DNA from: Phormidesmis sp963789215
GTDB lineage: Bacteria; Cyanobacteriota; Cyanobacteriia; Phormidesmidales; Phormidesmidaceae
NCBI GenBank assembly: GCA_963789215.1
Contig: CAWBJY010000002.1
Span: 248,001-312,000, forward strand
Direction: 5' to 3'
DNA: 64,000 nt
This document shows positions 8,922-16,377 of this stretch, piece by piece. Within the stretch, counting starts at the first letter, position 1. The number at the start of each line of letters is the position of its first letter. The position numbers and the translations under genes were made by a program. A model generated the notes under the pieces. It was not told where the DNA came from. It saw nothing but the letters and a program-made list of their open reading frames with translations, and did no database searches.

Positions 8922-9587
8922 ATGACTCATATCTTTCTTGCAGGAGCTAGCCGAGGGGCTGGACGTGAAATTGCTAAACAGCTTGTAGTCGCGAGACATC
9001 AGGTAACTGCCTTGCTACGTAGTCCACAGGCTGAAACAGAGCTAAAGGCGTTGGGCATCACTCCCATTTATGGAGATGCTTTAGATGCCAAGACCATGAA
9101 TCTGGTCATTGGCGAACACTCACCCGAAATCGTTATCAGCACGATTGGAGGATTGCCCAGTGACGGTGGAATCAGGGCAGACTTTGCTGGAAATAAAAAT
9201 TTGATCGATGCGGCTGTAGCAGCTCAGGTAAAGCGCTTTATCCTCATTAGCTCTATCGGCAGTGGCAAGAGCGCTCAGGCACTGCCACCTCAGGCACTAG
9301 AGACATTGGGCGCAGTGCTCAAAGAGAAAGAGCAAGCAGAGGAGTACTTAGCTAGTAGCGGTCTTGCTTACACCATCATTCGTCCGGGTGGGCTGGTTTC
9401 GCAGCCTGCTACTGATGGAGAAGTGCTAACTGAAGACGTAACCGCAGCGGGATCGATTCCTCGGGCGGCGCTAGCTAGGCTCACGGTGAAATGTTTGAAT
9501 AGCGATCGCGCTAAAAACAAAATCCTCTCAGCGATTGACACCTCTATGCAGCGCAGCAGCCAACCGTTTGAGACTTTTGAGCTTTAG
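8922..9587 (+). CDS. NAD(P)-binding atypical SDR-family protein
   Basis: A soluble Rossmann-fold protein of about 221 residues. The dinucleotide-binding loop GASRGAG sits at the very start (residues 7-13), followed by a second strand, a VISTIGG segment (about 71) and RFILISSIGSGKS (about 105), the pattern of NmrA-like and atypical short-chain dehydrogenases that act on NAD(P)H. There is no classic YxxxK active site, so it may be a sensor or chaperone-like member. A longer start at ATG 8859 would add 21 residues before the first beta strand; I prefer ATG 8922 because the Rossmann strand begins there. Substrate unknown. Confidence 0.8.
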   Translation: MTHIFLAGASRGAGREIAKQLVVARHQVTALLRSPQAETELKALGITPIYGDALDAKTMNLVIGEHSPEIVISTIGGLPSDGGIRADFAGNKNLIDAAVAAQVKRFILISSIGSGKSAQALPPQALETLGAVLKEKEQAEEYLASSGLAYTIIRPGGLVSQPATDGEVLTEDVTAAGSIPRAALARLTVKCLNSDRAKNKILSAIDTSMQRSSQPFETFEL

Positions 9588-9610
9588 GCACAGCAAGACG
9601 TAAAACAAGG

Positions 9611-10084
9611 CTAGTCCAATGGCTGTATCCAGTCTTTGTGAATGGCAAAGTCTAGGGTGTAGCGGGCGATCGCAAACCACAAAAAGCTTTCGCCGGCAAT
9701 CAGCAGCCAAAGCAGCGGTGTAAAGGCGTCTTGCCAAAGGGTTTCGATCATGGTGAGCGATCGCACCATGCCAAACGCGCCCACTGCGCCGCTGCTGAGA
9801 TGCAAATTATCGTCTTGGCGCACAATGTAGCGATAGGTAACCCCAAAGAAAAAACCGGAAGCGATCGCCACGGCTAAGTTGACGAACCAGGCGAGTAGCG
9901 TATCAGGCGCGTTGAGTGGAGCAGTGGTTATTCTGGCAAAGCCGGTTGTGAGAATGGCCGCGATGCCAACGGCGATCGCCCCAATCAGTCCAGACTTAAC
10001 AGAAACTATTCGGGCTTGGGCAACAGACATCACTTCAGATTGGTTTGAGGCGGTGTCCGACTGGGTCTTGTTCGCTGTCGTCAT
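9611..10084 (-). CDS. hypothetical integral membrane protein
   Basis: A 157-residue protein with a polar Thr/Ser/Gln-rich N-terminus (residues 1-25) and about four hydrophobic segments, at roughly 30-50, 62-80, 97-110 and 120-140. It ends in a short charged tail (AIHKDWIQPLD). I do not recognise the family; length and topology suggest a small cyanobacterial membrane protein. A second start at Met 19 (MSVAQARIVSVKSG) lies just before the first membrane segment and could be the real one. The gene converges on the SDR gene and its 5' end lies in a duplicated stretch (10071-10117). Confidence 0.6.
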   Translation of the reverse strand: MTTANKTQSDTASNQSEVMSVAQARIVSVKSGLIGAIAVGIAAILTTGFARITTAPLNAPDTLLAWFVNLAVAIASGFFFGVTYRYIVRQDDNLHLSSGAVGAFGMVRSLTMIETLWQDAFTPLLWLLIAGESFLWFAIARYTLDFAIHKDWIQPLD

Positions 10085-10117
10085 TTTGCTGCTGCTATTT
10101 CGCTGTCGTCATTTTGC
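10071..10117. repeat. 19-bp direct repeat with 28-bp spacing across a start codon
   Basis: TTCGCTGTCGTCATTTTGC occurs at 10071-10089 and again at 10099-10117. The offset of 28 is twice the 14-bp period seen elsewhere. The first copy contains the reverse-strand ATG of the membrane-protein gene; the second makes a copy of it upstream. Confidence 0.85.
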
Positions 10118-10231
10118 ATTTTGCTGTCGTAGACGAATTGCTGTATCGGTGCTGGCCTCACTAGAAAGCAGTCAAACCGGCATAACTTTACCGTATGATG
10201 GAAAAGAAGAATCTTTGCTTAAAATTTTCCT

Positions 10232-10321
10232 ATGGATATTCTGACACTGGGTTGGGTTTCACTGCTGGCTTGTTTCACGTTCTCTATTTCGATGGTTATT
10301 TGGGGTCGCAACGGCTTCTAG
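10232..10321 (+). CDS. petN: cytochrome b6f complex subunit PetN
   Basis: A 29-residue thylakoid membrane peptide, MDILTLGWVSLLACFTFS then ISMVIWGRNGF, which matches PetN (subunit VIII) almost residue for residue: the start MDILTLGWVSLL and the end VWGRNG are the family's hallmarks. It forms one transmembrane helix at the edge of the cytochrome b6f complex, which carries electrons from plastoquinol to plastocyanin or cytochrome c6. It is too short for usual ORF cut-offs. A possible -10 TATGAT lies at 10194-10199, but its -35 is poor. The next gene (10403) is another small membrane protein. Confidence 0.95.
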   Translation: MDILTLGWVSLLACFTFSISMVIWGRNGF

Positions 10322-10402
10322 AAACTGCCTATCTATATGGCGGTCGAGCACGTTTGTTCGAGTGATAGACGTTTGAGTGATAGACATTTTGAGTGATGGG
10401 TT

Positions 10403-10633
10403 GTGGATTCTTTCTTTAATGCAGCGTTAGAGAACCAGTTACTGTCTGTGCTGGCGGCGCTGTCGTTTGTGCTGCTGATTGTGGTGACGCTTGGGGTAAT
10501 TTATTTGACAACGGTGGAATGGCGCGATCGCCGCAAAAGAGGCAATGAGATTGCAACCATGCCTAGGCTGGCGACTAAAGCAAAAGGGAAAAGCAAGAGC
10601 AAAAAGAAAAAAGAGAAAGCTCAAGGCAAGTAG
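10403..10633 (+). CDS. small single-pass membrane protein with a Lys-rich tail
   Basis: A 76-residue protein with a GTG start. One transmembrane segment (about residues 14-36, LLSVLAALSFVLLIVVTLGVIYL) is followed by a strongly basic cytoplasmic tail (EWRDRRKRG, then KGKSKSKKKKEKAQGK). The N-terminus MDSFFNAALENQ is reminiscent of small cyanobacterial membrane proteins annotated as hypothetical. The basic tail could contact nucleic acid, ribosomes or anionic lipid, but this is a guess. It starts 81 bp after petN and ends 23 bp before rsmB, so it may be cotranscribed with either. Confidence 0.7.
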   Translation: MDSFFNAALENQLLSVLAALSFVLLIVVTLGVIYLTTVEWRDRRKRGNEIATMPRLATKAKGKSKSKKKKEKAQGK

Positions 10634-10656
10634 GCCCCTTTAGAGATCCGAGCTTT

Positions 10657-12039
10657 ATGAGTTCAGCAACGCAAACAAATCGCCAACCTAGAACCGCCAG
10701 ACAAATAGCTTTTGAAGCGCTCCGAGCCATTGATCGGGGCGCTTTTGCTGATGTCGTGCTGAATAAAAAGTTCAACAAGTCGCAGCTGAGTCCGCAGGAT
10801 AAAGGACTAGTGACCGAGCTGGTTTATGGCACGGTGCGCCGTCAGCGAACGCTCGATGCCCTCATCGGTCAGTATGGGAAGCGTGAGGCCAGCAAGCAGC
10901 CAGCCGATTTACGTCAGATTTTGCAGTTGGGCTTTTATCAGCTTCGCTATTTGGCGCATGTGCCCGATCATGCCGTTGTCGATACCACTGTGCAGCTAGC
11001 GAAAGCACAGAAACTGGGTAAGCTCAGCGGCGTAGTGAATGGGATGCTGCGTCAGTACATTAGAGACACTGAACGCGCGAGTTTAGAAGAAAAGGACCAG
11101 CGCGATCCCCTTCAGTTGCCGACTGATTCGACTGAGCAATTAGGCGTTTTGCACAGCTACCCGGACTGGATTATTCGGGTGTGGCAGTCGATGCTGCCAG
11201 AGGCAGAAGTCGCTGAGCTGTGTGAATGGTTCAACCAGTCGCCTAGCGCCGACTTGCGGATTAATCTGAGGCGGCATTCTCTAGACGAGGCTGAGGCTAT
11301 TTTTGCCGCGGCAGGCATTGAGGCGGGGCAGGTAGCGCCGGTGCCTTCGGCGTTACGGTTGCAAGGTCATAATGGCGCGGTTGCTCAGCTTCCTGGCTAT
11401 GCAGACGGCTGGTGGGCCGTGCAAGACAGTAGCGCCCAGTTGGTGGCTTATCTGCTAGACCCTCAGCCGGGTGAAACGGTAATAGATGCCTGCGGTGCGC
11501 CGGGTGGCAAAAGCCTGCACATAGCCGAACTGATGGGAGATGAGGGGACGGTTTTGAGCTGCGATCGCACTGCCTCGCGCACTAAAAAAATTCAGCAAAA
11601 CATCGACCGCCTTGGCACGAAGTCTGTGCGCCCGCTAATGTGCGACAGCCGCAATCAGCCTACCTTTGCCGAGCAAGCAGACCGCGTACTGCTAGACGTG
11701 CCCTGTTCGGGCCTCGGAACATTGAATCGCCATGCCGATGCCCGGTGGCGACAAACGCCCGAGTCGGTCGCCGGGTTAGTGACGCTGCAAAGAGAGCTAC
11801 TGGCCCAAGTTTCTACTTGGGTAAAGCCGGGCGGCGTCATGGTTTATGCTACTTGCACGCTACATCCTGCTGAAAATGAGGAACAAATTCAGTGGTTTTT
11901 GAGCGAGTACGAAGGCTGGGAGATTGAAAAACCGCCGTCAGACTTTGGCCTACAAGCCGCAGAGCAAGGTTGGATAAAAGTATGGCCGCACCGTCAGCAG
12001 ATGGACGGCTTCTTTATGATCAAGCTAAGACGGCGCTAA
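10657..12039 (+). CDS. rsmB: 16S rRNA (cytosine-967 C5)-methyltransferase
   Basis: A 460-residue protein that methylates C967 of 16S rRNA with S-adenosylmethionine. Residues 10-140 form the NusB-like RNA-binding domain (ARQIAFEALRAIDRGAFAD; LVTELVYGTVRRQRTLD). The methyltransferase half has the AdoMet motif DACGAPGGKS (about residue 278) and both family cysteines: PCSG in LLDVPCSGLGTL (about 349) and the catalytic one in YATCTLHPAENE (about 400). The length agrees with cyanobacterial RsmB, called Sun or RsmB. It lies downstream of the small membrane protein. Confidence 0.96.
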   Translation: MSSATQTNRQPRTARQIAFEALRAIDRGAFADVVLNKKFNKSQLSPQDKGLVTELVYGTVRRQRTLDALIGQYGKREASKQPADLRQILQLGFYQLRYLAHVPDHAVVDTTVQLAKAQKLGKLSGVVNGMLRQYIRDTERASLEEKDQRDPLQLPTDSTEQLGVLHSYPDWIIRVWQSMLPEAEVAELCEWFNQSPSADLRINLRRHSLDEAEAIFAAAGIEAGQVAPVPSALRLQGHNGAVAQLPGYADGWWAVQDSSAQLVAYLLDPQPGETVIDACGAPGGKSLHIAELMGDEGTVLSCDRTASRTKKIQQNIDRLGTKSVRPLMCDSRNQPTFAEQADRVLLDVPCSGLGTLNRHADARWRQTPESVAGLVTLQRELLAQVSTWVKPGGVMVYATCTLHPAENEEQIQWFLSEYEGWEIEKPPSDFGLQAAEQGWIKVWPHRQQMDGFFMIKLRRR

Positions 12040-12059
12040 AGTCCACGCGTTGTAGCGCG

Positions 12060-12287
12060 TTATAGATCGTGGCGGTTGCAAAACCAGCCGTAAAAGTTCA
12101 CGTCATTTTGCATTGCGGCTAGCTCAGCCTGATTCTGCTCAGCCATTCGGTAGTACCACTGGCAGTAGTCTTCGTGGGCCTGGCGCTTTTCAACTTCAAA
12201 TCTAAATTCGTGAGCGGCCTGCTGAAGTTCGAGTACCTCTTCTACCTGTTGAACTTCGGGCGAGTTAAGCGAAAGGTACTGAAACAT
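12060..12287 (-). CDS. conserved-looking small hypothetical protein
   Basis: A 75-residue soluble protein, mostly alpha-helical, rich in Gln/Glu and aromatic residues (EDYCQWYYRMAEQNQ; NVNFYGWFCNR-like end). No signal peptide or membrane segment. The amphipathic repeat of hydrophobics suggests a coiled-coil-like helix at residues 10-60. I do not recognise a named family; small proteins of this look occur in cyanobacteria. It converges on rsmB. Confidence 0.6.
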   Translation of the reverse strand: MFQYLSLNSPEVQQVEEVLELQQAAHEFRFEVEKRQAHEDYCQWYYRMAEQNQAELAAMQNDVNFYGWFCNRHDL

Positions 12288-12323
12288 AAGGGCAAGACGA
12301 CTATTGCCCCTCTATCGTAGCGG

Positions 12324-13115
12324 CTATACCCATCCGCGTAGGCGATAGAACCCAAAACCCACATATTCTTTCATCGCTGCGGTGAACTGGCCAATCGCAG
12401 CCGCATCAGGAAATAAAGAGATCAGCCTAGCCTGAATGGTTTGATCTACCCCCTCGAACGTTTCTTGGGTTACTAAATAATCAGTAGGTGCTGGCGTCAC
12501 GCTAATGCCAAGCTTTTTGAAAATAGCGACTGAGCGAGGCATATGCAAAGCAGAGGTGACCAAGAGCAGGGAGTTGATATTTTGCTCTGCCATCAAGGCT
12601 TTTACGTTGACCGCATTCTGCCGGGTATTGAGCGAAGTTTCCTCTAGCAAAATATCGGTAGCCGGAACGTTCATGGCCATCGCAATTTCTTTCATGTCGC
12701 CTGCTTCAGAAGCGCCGCTGCCCTCGCGCCAGGTAACCCGTCCACCGCTGAGAATAAGCTTGGGCGCGCTGCCCTGGTTGTAGAGCCTGGCACCGTAGAG
12801 AATGCGATCGCCCTGTTCTGAAACCTCAACCCAGGGCCTTGGGGCAAGCGCTGGTGAAACGGCTCCGCCTAACACGACAATCGCATCAGCGGTCGGCACG
12901 GGATTTGGCGGCACATATTGCCATTCCAAGCTGCTGACTAGCTTGTTGCTAACGAAAACATTACTGCTGAAGTAGAGAACAAAAAGAGCGGCGGCGATCG
13001 CCCAACTGGCCCGTTTGGGATGCTTCCAAAGCCAGAAAAAACCGAGCGCCATCAGCAAACAGCTCAGGCCCAGGGGATAAATTAATAGCGGCAGCAGCTT
13101 GGAAAGAAAAAACAT
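12324..13115 (-). CDS. YdcF/ElyC-type DUF218 membrane protein
   Basis: About 263 residues. Two N-terminal membrane segments (about residues 4-25 and 32-50), then a DUF218 domain: DAIVVLGG (about residue 85), ILSGG (about 130), the ETSLNTRQNAVN loop (about 165) and LLVTSALHMPRS (about 190). This two-helix plus DUF218 layout is that of ElyC in Escherichia coli, which affects peptidoglycan precursor metabolism, and of related YdcF proteins; the biochemical reaction here is not known. ATG 13115 is preferred over the TTG at 13133. The gene is followed upstream by a block of tandem repeats. Confidence 0.85.
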   Translation of the reverse strand: MFFLSKLLPLLIYPLGLSCLLMALGFFWLWKHPKRASWAIAAALFVLYFSSNVFVSNKLVSSLEWQYVPPNPVPTADAIVVLGGAVSPALAPRPWVEVSEQGDRILYGARLYNQGSAPKLILSGGRVTWREGSGASEAGDMKEIAMAMNVPATDILLEETSLNTRQNAVNVKALMAEQNINSLLLVTSALHMPRSVAIFKKLGISVTPAPTDYLVTQETFEGVDQTIQARLISLFPDAAAIGQFTAAMKEYVGFGFYRLRGWV

Positions 13116-13159
13116 AGAAAATCCAGTAGTCAATATCGCGCTTTGAGCTTTCTATCGTT

Positions 13160-13255
13160 CTGGCTGTCGTTCTGGCTGTCGTTCTGGCTGTCGTGCTAGC
13201 TATTCGTCTCAAACTATTCGTTCTAATCTATTCGTTCTAATCTATTCGTCTCAAA
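13160..13255. repeat. two adjoining tandem arrays, 12 bp x3 and 14 bp x4
   Basis: CTGGCTGTCGTT starts at 13160, 13172 and 13184 (last base changed). Units of CTATTCGTCTCAAA or CTATTCGTTCTAAT start at 13200, 13214, 13228 and 13242; the outer pair and the inner pair are each identical. The arrays fill the space between two reverse-strand genes. Confidence 0.9.
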
Positions 13256-13594
13256 CTATCTGTCAACGCGCTCTACTCTTCTATCTCTCGCTTTTTTACG
13301 GCGGGTCATATAGCGCTTGTTTGCCCGATTAGATTTTAGAAAAGGTACGTGCCAGCCTGCGCCAAAGTGCTCTTTGTTGGGATCGGGGCGACGCAGTTTG
13401 TCTGTTGGCGGACGATCGGTTGGCCCAGCAGGCGCACCGCCCTTGATTTGCCACCAGGCGGTAACTACGCCGCCCGCAATTCCGCCAATCGCGCCAAATA
13501 GCATACTGACGCCGGTTGAGTAGTCTAAGAGGATAAAAACCAGTAGAAAAACCAGCCAGGTTCGAATCGCTGCTGGAATAATTAAATCGGTCAC
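13256..13594 (-). CDS. small membrane protein of unknown function
   Basis: A 112-residue protein. Two hydrophobic segments at about 9-25 and 28-50 (the second Gly-rich: GAIGGIAGGVVTAW) are followed by a basic, Pro-rich cytoplasmic tail with PTDRPPTDKLRRPDPNKEHFG and an end full of Arg/Lys (RRKKARDRRVERVDR). I do not recognise the family. The last codons run directly into the upstream end of the 13160-13255 repeat block; the repetitive Arg/Val end may have been touched by that expansion. Confidence 0.6.
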   Translation of the reverse strand: MTDLIIPAAIRTWLVFLLVFILLDYSTGVSMLFGAIGGIAGGVVTAWWQIKGGAPAGPTDRPPTDKLRRPDPNKEHFGAGWHVPFLKSNRANKRYMTRRKKARDRRVERVDR

Positions 13595-13709
13595 GGCAAC
13601 GCCCTCTAGCTTCTATCAGGTGATTTCAATATAACAGCCCATATCCGCCACCTGATGGTTTGACGGCTATATTGAACCCGATAGAAGCGGCTAAATTGCG
13701 ATCGCCCGC

Positions 13710-15272
13710 CTACAGAACATCTGCCAGCTGCTTTTGGATTTCCGCACTAGGCTGCGTAGTATCGACGACCTTGACAGTATCGGTTTCTTCAAACGGTTCC
13801 ATCGACTGCCGCGCCAGAATGTCGGCGGTGGCATCGGCAATATCGCCACTGCGCTGATCTAGCCGAGTTTTCAAAACCTCTTCGGGAGCCTGGCAGTAAA
13901 TGAACGCAAGCGGCAGATTTTGGGCTTTTGCAGATGCGATCGCCTCTGCTCTTTTCGCCTTGCGATCGAATTTGGCATCTAGCACAACGGCATAGCCTTC
14001 GTTGGCTAGTTCTACGCCCAAGTCAATCAACCGACTGTAAGTTTTGTCGGTCATCTCAGCCGTGTAAATCTCGTCTGAGCCTTTTTGATCCAGAGGAATT
14101 CCGGCTAAATGCTTGCGCACAGCATCCGAGCGCAGATGAATTGCATTCGACTGCTGCGCCAGCAATTTTGCAGTGGTGCTTTTGCCAGATCCAGATAGAC
14201 CTGCCATCGCTGCAATAGACCCTTTTTGCCCCGGCTGGTAGTCCTGCAGGTAAGACCAGGATAGCTGATAGTACTTCGCCGCCTTTTCGCTGGCCGCTTT
14301 CTTGTCCTCATCCGACACAGACGGATCGCCCAGCATAAAGGAGGTCACTTTTGCTCGCACATAAGACTGACGGCTCACGTACATTGGCAGCACTTTTAGC
14401 CCTTCCCAATCGCCCGTTTCTTCGGCGTACTGGTTAATAAATGCGTTGCTCAAGTCCTGTTCGCCGGCCATCTCTAAATCCATCACCACGTAGGCGATGT
14501 CGTACATCACATCGACAAAGCGGAAAGGCTCGTTGAATTCGATGCAGTCGAACAGTAAAATTTTGCCGTCCCATTCGCAGATATTGCCCAGGTGCAAATC
14601 GCCATGGCAAGCCCGAATGCGATCTTGGTCGAGCCGCTGCTGAAGCAAGTCCTGGCGAGTGGCGAAAAAATTGTCTGTGTAGGCTTTCGTTTCGTCAAAC
14701 TGCTTTTGGGTTTGGGGCTTATCTACCGCATCGCCGCCGACAAAACCTGTGGTTTGCTCGTAGTTTTCGTCAAAAGCTTCGCGAATTTTTTCTACGGTGC
14801 CGTAGCTGCGGATGTGATCGCTAGTTTGAGTTTTGCGGTGGAATTCGGCGATGGTTTTGGCGAGCGATCGCACCTTGGCCTCATCAAACTCACCTTGTTC
14901 AAACTGAGAACTTAGCAGCGCCGACTGTGGAAACTGCCGCATTTTTACCGCATAGTCAGCCGCATCTCCCTTGCCGTCAATTTCGTATTCTCCTGCCGAT
15001 TCAGTAATTTGCACCACATCTAGGTACAAGCTGCCCGCACCTCTCTGGTTTAGCCGCAATTCCTCTTGGCAAAAATGCTCGCGCTTCTCCAGGGTGGAAT
15101 AGTCCAAAAAACCAAAGTTCACCGGCTTCTTAAGCTTGTAAACATAGTCGCCCGTCAGCAGCACGTAAGAAACGTGAGTTTGCATCAGGCGTACGGGTTC
15201 AGTTACCGGATGCGAATAAAACGCTGGCGAAAGCATTTGCTGAATGAGCGTAGGCAAAGAGGAATCGGACAT
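13710..15272 (-). CDS. fused aminoglycoside-phosphotransferase-like / P-loop kinase
   Basis: A 520-residue cytoplasmic protein with two parts. Residues 1-330 look like a protein-kinase-like APH fold: DYVYKLKKPVNFGFLD near the N-terminus and the catalytic block ACHGDLHLGNICEW (about 220) with FDCIEFNEPFR as the metal-binding segment. Residues 355-520 are an AAA/gluconate-kinase-like P-loop domain with Walker A AGLSGSGKSTTAK and ERRSDAVRK-type LRSDAVRKHLAG. This APH plus AAA fusion is widespread in bacteria, and its substrate is not established. It stands alone here with no obvious partner gene. Confidence 0.88.
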   Translation of the reverse strand: MSDSSLPTLIQQMLSPAFYSHPVTEPVRLMQTHVSYVLLTGDYVYKLKKPVNFGFLDYSTLEKREHFCQEELRLNQRGAGSLYLDVVQITESAGEYEIDGKGDAADYAVKMRQFPQSALLSSQFEQGEFDEAKVRSLAKTIAEFHRKTQTSDHIRSYGTVEKIREAFDENYEQTTGFVGGDAVDKPQTQKQFDETKAYTDNFFATRQDLLQQRLDQDRIRACHGDLHLGNICEWDGKILLFDCIEFNEPFRFVDVMYDIAYVVMDLEMAGEQDLSNAFINQYAEETGDWEGLKVLPMYVSRQSYVRAKVTSFMLGDPSVSDEDKKAASEKAAKYYQLSWSYLQDYQPGQKGSIAAMAGLSGSGKSTTAKLLAQQSNAIHLRSDAVRKHLAGIPLDQKGSDEIYTAEMTDKTYSRLIDLGVELANEGYAVVLDAKFDRKAKRAEAIASAKAQNLPLAFIYCQAPEEVLKTRLDQRSGDIADATADILARQSMEPFEETDTVKVVDTTQPSAEIQKQLADVL

Positions 15273-15574
15273 TAGGTTGAAAAATTAGTAAATAAGAATA
15301 CCCCTGACAGTTTAGAGGAGAAGAGGATTTTGCCAGTTGACTGACGCTGCGCGAATTCTATTAGCGATACCAATACAGCAGGCTATAAATGCGATCGCAA
15401 GTACGGTCCGCTCAGGTTTCAGAGCCTCTTTTGGGTCTTTTGGATTTTCTGGGCTGAATCTTTGGCCCATTCTATCTGGAGTATTCAACAAAAAAGGCCA
15501 GAAAACTAGTTTCCTGACCTCTTTAATCAAATTTTTTACGCCGTCTTTCGACTCTCTAGGCCAAACCTAAAAAC
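15273..15574. other. intergenic region with rplY terminator and a doubtful small ORF
   Basis: This 302-base region holds the rplY terminator (15490-15523). On the reverse strand, 15312-15470 could encode 52 residues with one hydrophobic segment (MGQRFSPENPKDPKEALK, then a TM helix). I could not tell whether it is real, because opposite-strand frames are open too. Nothing else was seen. Confidence 0.4.
15490..15523 (-). terminator. Rho-independent terminator of rplY
   Basis: Read on the reverse strand, AGGTCAGGAAAC pairs with GTTTTCTGGCCT around a short TA loop and is followed by a T run (the A run at 15491). It lies 52 bp past the rplY stop codon. Confidence 0.8.
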
Positions 15575-16225
15575 CTAGGAAGCCGTATCAATGTCTTCTT
15601 CAACCTCAATGGTCTCTGTCGGCGTTGCCTCAGGTACATCCCCAGAAGCTTCTTCAAGGGCTGCAGCCGTACGCGGTGCTAGCACCGATACTACTAGCAA
15701 AGAAGGCTCTACCGAAACAGAGCTTCCCTTAGGCAGCTTAATCTCGTTCACGTGCAGCGCATCACCAATACTCAGCTCAGAAACGTCTACATCTAAAGAC
15801 TGAGGAATGGCATCTGGTGGACACTTTAGCTGAATCTCGGTCATTACCATGTCGAGGGTGCCGCCTTGCTCAGCTACGCCAACCGCTTCACCTACGAAGT
15901 GAATTGGCATACTCACTTCAATTTCTTTCTGAGAAGCAATCGAAAAGAAGCTGAGGTGATGAATCCTGTTTTTCCAAGGGTGCTTTTGCACTTCACGCAG
16001 AATGACTTTGCCACTCCAGGGCATGTCGGGCACGTTGACGGTGATAACCGACTTATTAACGGTGGCATGACGCAGTAGGGCTTCAGCTTCGTAGTTGCTG
16101 AGCTTTAGCGCCACCGACTCAGAGCCATCGTGGCCATAGAGTACTGCTGGCAAAGTGCCTTCCCGGCGCAGTTTTTTCGTTTTTTCGTCCGCTGCGCGCT
16201 TAGCGCATTCAATATTGAGATCCAT
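15575..16225 (-). CDS. rplY: 50S ribosomal protein L25 / general stress protein Ctc
   Basis: A 216-residue protein of the long L25 (TL5/Ctc) type that binds 5S rRNA in the large subunit. The N-terminal L25 domain shows LRREGTLPAVLYGHDGSES (residues 19-37) and the LREVQKHPWKNRIHHLSF segment (about 76-93). The C-terminal beta domain is present (EIEVSMPIHFVGEAVGVAEQGG and GDALHVNEIKLPKG), followed by a low-complexity Thr/Glu tail. It is separated by about 150 bp from purA, read in the same direction. Confidence 0.95.
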   Translation of the reverse strand: MDLNIECAKRAADEKTKKLRREGTLPAVLYGHDGSESVALKLSNYEAEALLRHATVNKSVITVNVPDMPWSGKVILREVQKHPWKNRIHHLSFFSIASQKEIEVSMPIHFVGEAVGVAEQGGTLDMVMTEIQLKCPPDAIPQSLDVDVSELSIGDALHVNEIKLPKGSSVSVEPSLLVVSVLAPRTAAALEEASGDVPEATPTETIEVEEDIDTAS

Positions 16226-16377
16226 GAGAGGTACTTATGTTCAGTCGTGTGTTCAGTCGAAAGCGGGGGAAGGCTGTTGTCGCGCTCGCAGGCCCGAAGA
16301 GCTATATTACCCGATTGAGGGGGCATTTGATGAGGCTTCTTATCCAGCTTGCCTCTAGAAATTGTCTGGCTAGGCCG

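Noticed and set aside
15337..15570. 77-codon forward ORF opposite the rplY terminator
   Set aside because: It crosses the rplY terminator, has no ribosome site, and its composition (Phe/Ser/Thr) looks like the reverse of another frame.
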